A DNA stretch of 64,000 bases, taken from Termitidicoccus mucosus. Its GTDB lineage: Bacteria > Verrucomicrobiota > Verrucomicrobiia > Opitutales > Opitutaceae. The stretch's first letter is position 1. The number at the start of each line of letters is the position of its first letter. The notes beneath the pieces are model-generated. The model did not search any database, was not told the origin of the DNA, and was given only the letters and a program-made list of their open reading frames with translations. The position numbers were made by a program, and so were the translations under genes. The DNA lies in contig NZ_CP109796.1 in the NCBI RefSeq assembly GCF_038725785.1, forward strand, positions 4,712,001-4,776,000, written 5' to 3'. Positions 60,968-64,000 of the stretch are shown piece after piece.

Positions 60968-61573
60968 TCAAGTGCGCATTGTCACGCCGAGACGGGCAAG
61001 TTTGTCGCCCTCCACCACTGCCAGCCGGTCGGCTTGGTGTGCCTTGGTAAACACCACGACATTGATGCCGCGAGAAACCGCCGCCGACCTGACTAGCAAT
61101 CCGCTTGCGCCGGCCGCCGCTGCGGCTCGTCCAATGGTTTGAGAAAGGCTTTCCTGTCCCGCACGCTGAAGTTTCCTCCAGTCCTCGGCTGAAAGTTCCT
61201 TCAACGTAATGCCCAACTGTCGGCGGATGGCGGGATCGGTGAGATCGAGCAGCCGGGAAAGCCGCGCCTCAATGGCGACCAACAATCGTAGGGCCTTGGT
61301 AACGACGCCGTAGTAACGGTCGTTCGCCTTGCATTCTTCCAAGGCGGTTGTGTCTGTCGTGCTGCCATAGAGCACATTGATGCCGGGCGAATTCCAACGC
61401 CCGCCATGCTGGCTTGCTCCCTTTCCGCTGAGCACGTCTTTCGCCGTGGGGAAATCCACCGTCTGGAAACGAAAAAATGCACCGGACCACGGCTTCAGCC
61501 AGTTGGGATGCGCGCTGAGGATTGCGCATAGCTCCTCAAACTGAGGATTGGGCTGGATACGATTGCTTTTCAT
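60968..61573 (-). CDS. RES-domain toxin (NAD+-degrading type)
   Basis: A 201-residue RES-domain protein. The motifs GGRWNSPGINVLYGS and ALEECKAN contain the Arg, Tyr and Glu that in MbcT/ParT-type toxins hydrolyse or phosphorolyse NAD+ (or ADP-ribosylate a target). ATG 61573 was chosen; GTG 61588 would add 5 residues. The gene precedes its DUF2384 antitoxin, an inverted order. Its GC content resembles the ICE backbone rather than the AT-rich cargo next to it. Confidence 0.9.
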   Translation of the reverse strand: MKSNRIQPNPQFEELCAILSAHPNWLKPWSGAFFRFQTVDFPTAKDVLSGKGASQHGGRWNSPGINVLYGSTTDTTALEECKANDRYYGVVTKALRLLVAIEARLSRLLDLTDPAIRRQLGITLKELSAEDWRKLQRAGQESLSQTIGRAAAAAGASGLLVRSAAVSRGINVVVFTKAHQADRLAVVEGDKLARLGVTMRT

Positions 61574-61741
61574 GGAGTGACCAAGCACATATGCGGGCCG
61601 GTTTAATTCTCATGACGGTGTCAACCGGGCGAGTCGAATTTGTAGGCGTGCCCCAGCTGCCGTTGGTCGCGTCCGGGCCGGTCTGCATCCAAGATCGGCC
61701 CATAAGAGGCGGCGTTTTATGAGCCGCCTCGTGGCTGATCC

Positions 61742-62086
61742 TCACAGCCACCGGTGCTTGAGCGCGTAGCCGTCGCCGTGGAGGAGACTCGACAGGCGGT
61801 AGGTCACGTCGAAGCCAACGTCTAGGCCACACCCGTCGATGCGCAACGCCTCGCGCCGTCGGTCGTAGGTCAATCCCAGCGCCCTCGCGGCGGTCCAGGT
61901 GAAGCGCAGCGGTTCATTGTCCACGATGACGTGGATGTCGATCAGCCGGGACATCCCGGATGGGCTTACCCGGCGCAGGATCGTCAGCACCGTGATGCCC
62001 GGTTTCATGTATTTGCGGAGTTCCGCAATGGCTTCCTGGCGGTCCTGCTCCTTGCGGGAGACACGGCCCTTGTGCGCGACCTTGAC
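61742..62086 (-). pseudogene. GMSR-type small protein, copy 2, 5'-truncated
   Basis: Paralogue of the protein at 12095-12439: VLTILRRVSPSGMSRLIDIH, LRFTWTAARALGLTYDRRRE, IDGCGLDVGFDVTYRL and ALKHRWL. From Met 62008 it would have 88 residues. Sequence similarity continues upstream without a start codon to about 62086 (SRKEQDRQEAIAELRKY), where it meets the truncated start of a gene on the other strand. It may still be expressed from Met 62008, but probably lost its own start and promoter. Confidence 0.65.
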
Positions 62087-62525
62087 GCCGGAGGTGTTGC
62101 TGGGCCTGCTCGACCGCGCGAAAAGTTTTCGTCTGGTCGCCGACCAATACCCGGAGGCGGTGCAGCAAATCGAACACGCCGCGCCGGGTGACGTGACGCT
62201 CTACAGAGACTTTCGCATTACGGTCGAAGAGGTTTTCCGCTTCGACCCGGAGGACACCCTTGTTTTCAAGCTCCGCTTGGAAAATGCCGGCGAGTCGGAG
62301 GTCGTTTATCAACCGCAACGGCTGGCCGCCCGCGTCGGCCAGAATGTCTATCATGCGTCCATCACCGATGCGTCCGGCATCATCCCGCCGCAGGCGTCGG
62401 CGACCGGCTACTTTGCGATCACCGGCACGCCCAACGGTGGGCGGGCCAACATCAGTATTAAAAACCGTTTCAGCATCATCGTTCCCCGCGTGGAGCGGGA
62501 CGTGAAACTGATCCTCCCGGAGTAG
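62085..62525 (+). pseudogene. Conjugation-associated protein, N-terminally truncated
   Basis: The coding character begins at about 62085 (TPEVLLGLLDRAKSFRLVAD) and runs to 62525 through FRITVEEVFRFDPEDTLVFK, LRLENAGESEVVYQPQRLAA and RFSIIVPRVERDVKL. The open frame continues upstream to 61899, but that part is antisense to the small gene and is not real. The beta-rich sequence precedes a VirB10-like gene by 5 bases, so it probably belongs to a type IV secretion set, VirB9/TrbG position. The start is missing at the head-to-head junction. Family not certain. Confidence 0.55.
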
Positions 62526-62530
62526 CCTCT

Positions 62531-63580
62531 ATGAAGACGACCCTCTGGACCTTCCTCAAATCTCCCTCGGGCAATCTGGTCTTCTTCGCCGGAGTGATAG
62601 CCATCGGCGGCGTGATGGTATTTCGCTCCTACGCGCGGGACCGGGCGCGGGCCGAACAGATGTCCCGCATCGAGGAAACGTCACCCGAGGTCGGTCGGCA
62701 ATCCATCCTGCGCGACGGAGCCCCGCTTAAGGTGCCGGCGCTGTTCACACCGCCGAAACGTGAGGAGGCGCCGCCGGAGGCTGAATCGCGCCCGCGCGCG
62801 GCACGGGAGCGGACGGGCGGGCAGTTGGGCGGCAAGCAAGTGCTGCCGATCAGCCTGTTCACCGCCTCCGGCGGCGCGGAGGCATCGGAGCTGTCCAAAA
62901 CTTACGCGCCCTATGGTCGGCTGATTCCCTGCGAAACCGTCGTCACCCTCGAATCTTCCCGGCTGGAAACGCCGGTCATCGGCCTGGTGACGGAGGATGT
63001 CTGGCATCAGGGCCGGCTTATCATTCCGGCCGGCGCGGAGGTTCACGGGCGCGCGTCGCTCGACCGCTCGCGCGAGCGTATCGCGGTGGCCGGAAAATGG
63101 GTCGTGGTCTGGCGCGATGGCAGTCCGCTCAACGGCACGGAGTTGGTTTTGAGCGGCATCGCCTTGGACCGTCAGCGCGATGACGTGACGGGGGAGTTTG
63201 GGCTGCGGGACGGCTCGGCCGGCCTGGTCGGGCAACTCATCCGGTCGGACAACTGGCAGGAGGTAAAACTGTTTGCGTCCACCTTCCTCGCAGGCATGGC
63301 GAGCGGCTTGCAGGAAATGCGGAATCAAAACACGGCCTACGGCGACGTGCCGGTGCCGGTCGCGTCCGGCAAAAACGCGGCGCTCCAAGGCACGGCGGAT
63401 GTGCTCAATCTCTACGCCCGGCAAATCCAGGAAGTGATCGCGCGGGACGGCTTCTATGTCCGCGTGCCGGCCGGAAAACAATTTTACCTCTACGTGACCG
63501 AAACCGTCGATCAGGCGAAGGGAGCGAGGGGCAACGTCCGCAACGAAGAAATCTGGAGGAACGAACATGCGAAGAACTGA
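62531..63580 (+). CDS. VirB10/TrbI-type conjugation protein
   Basis: A 349-residue protein with one N-terminal transmembrane helix (about 15-31, NLVFFAGVIAIGGVMVF), a Pro/Glu/Arg-rich periplasmic linker (about 70-100), and a C-terminal VirB10-like domain (PYGRLIPCETVVTLESSRLE, LIIPAGAEVHGRASLDRSRE, GSAGLVG then FASTFLAGMASGLQE, FYVRVPAGKQFYLYVTE). VirB10 bridges inner and outer membranes in type IV secretion. It overlaps the next gene by 14 bases. The module continues beyond the window. Confidence 0.82.
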   Translation: MKTTLWTFLKSPSGNLVFFAGVIAIGGVMVFRSYARDRARAEQMSRIEETSPEVGRQSILRDGAPLKVPALFTPPKREEAPPEAESRPRAARERTGGQLGGKQVLPISLFTASGGAEASELSKTYAPYGRLIPCETVVTLESSRLETPVIGLVTEDVWHQGRLIIPAGAEVHGRASLDRSRERIAVAGKWVVVWRDGSPLNGTELVLSGIALDRQRDDVTGEFGLRDGSAGLVGQLIRSDNWQEVKLFASTFLAGMASGLQEMRNQNTAYGDVPVPVASGKNAALQGTADVLNLYARQIQEVIARDGFYVRVPAGKQFYLYVTETVDQAKGARGNVRNEEIWRNEHAKN

Positions 63581-64000
63581 CCTTATAGCCGGGTGCGTCG
63601 CCGCGCTGCTGCTCGGCGCGGGCTGCGCCACCTCGAAGAAAAAGCCGTCCGTGGCGGAAGCTCCGCCGCCGGTCCCGGTGGCCGGGACCGATCTGGACCA
63701 GCACAACGTCGAAAAGATCCGCACGGGCGAAACGCTCAAGGCGTATCCCATCGGCCGCTACGTCGATCCGGGAGACCCGAACGTGATGCACGAGTCGCAT
63801 GTCGTGTATCGCAAGGAGTCGGGAGCAAACTGGAACCTGGCGCCCAATGCGCCGACGGTGGTTCCGCTCGGCCCGGTGCTCGCGGTGTCGGACGGGGCGA
63901 CTCAACCCAACCCGCTCCCTGCGGAGTTGGAGCAAAAAGTCGCCGAGCAAAACCAGCTCATGGCCGCTCTTATCGAGCAAAACGAGGCGCTGGCCGCCGA
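63567..64000 (+). CDS. Lipoprotein of the conjugation module, 3' end outside the window
   Basis: A partial protein beginning MRRTDLIAGCVAALLLGAGC with a lipobox (LGAGC), so it would be an outer- or inner-membrane lipoprotein in the VirB7/TrbH position. The mature part has a Pro-rich segment, a central IGRYVDPGDPNVMHESHVVY region and a heptad-like coiled coil (QKVAEQNQLMAALIEQNEAL) running off the window end. It overlaps the VirB10-like gene by 14 bases. The total length is unknown. Confidence 0.72.
   Translation, partial: MRRTDLIAGCVAALLLGAGCATSKKKPSVAEAPPPVPVAGTDLDQHNVEKIRTGETLKAYPIGRYVDPGDPNVMHESHVVYRKESGANWNLAPNAPTVVPLGPVLAVSDGATQPNPLPAELEQKVAEQNQLMAALIEQNEALAA

Noticed and set aside
61899-62084. 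N-terminal 62 codons of the plus-strand frame before the VirB10-like gene
   Set aside because: This stretch is antisense to the GMSR-type gene, which has clear family motifs; coding on the plus strand is credible only from about 62085.

Overview
The window reads as a mobile-element-rich chromosomal region of a Verrucomicrobium, most likely an Opitutaceae member. This is inferred from gene content: an ECF sigma/FecR/TonB-receptor regulon feeding a glycan locus, a giant autotransporter, GH106 and DUF1080 proteins, and secreted enzymes with Gly-rich C-terminal sorting-like tails. No rRNA or tRNA was recognised, so the assignment is not proven.

Layout. (1) 1-11.9 kb is a toxin-antitoxin/defence-like block: an AbiEi antitoxin whose AbiEii toxin is an internally deleted remnant, a Fic protein, HipB-HipA, a YobI/KAP-like membrane P-loop ATPase gene split by an IS256-family element, a CoiA-like zinc protein and an AlkD-like glycosylase. 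(2) 12.1-18.3 kb is a broken conjugation module: a small phage/plasmid-type protein, a hairpin-rich non-coding region, a MobF relaxase-helicase, a coupled hypothetical gene, an ISL3 element and an IS3 remnant. (3) 18.8-43.1 kb is one co-oriented locus for host-type glycans: ECF sigma, FecR, TonB receptor, autotransporter, DUF1080, esterase, GH106, sialidase, Gfo/Idh, sulfatase and N-acetylneuraminate lyase. A cell-surface signal would switch on import and trimming of sialylated, sulfated and acetylated glycans, with NanA cleaving the released sialic acid.

(4) 43.3-50.8 kb is an integron-like gene-cassette array. All cassette genes are on the minus strand and are separated by eight attC-like sites with RYYYAAC...GTTRRRY-type ends and internal dyad symmetry. 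One cassette-like segment is duplicated at both ends, and two decayed IS110 transposases sit inside. No recognisable IntI integrase is present, but a tyrosine recombinase starts just beyond the array on the opposite strand, which is the classical integron topology.

(5) 50.9-54.3 kb and 61.7-64 kb look like backbone of an integrative conjugative element: recombinase, excisionase-like HTH, DUF3102 gene, VirB10/TrbI and a lipoprotein. Between them lies a more AT-rich cargo island (about 54.5-60.5 kb) holding a five-gene operon of DNA methyltransferase, DUF262, HEPN, DUF262 and HEPN, with a convergent SfsA gene and then a RES/MbcA toxin-antitoxin pair. The twin DUF262+HEPN pairs behind a methyltransferase are the best candidate for an undescribed defence system. 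The cassette array next to a non-IntI recombinase is the second.

The region carries many scars: IS insertions, frameshifted transposases, an amber-interrupted gene, internally deleted genes and a head-to-head truncation junction at about 62.09 kb. Repeated element arrival and decay is the likely history.
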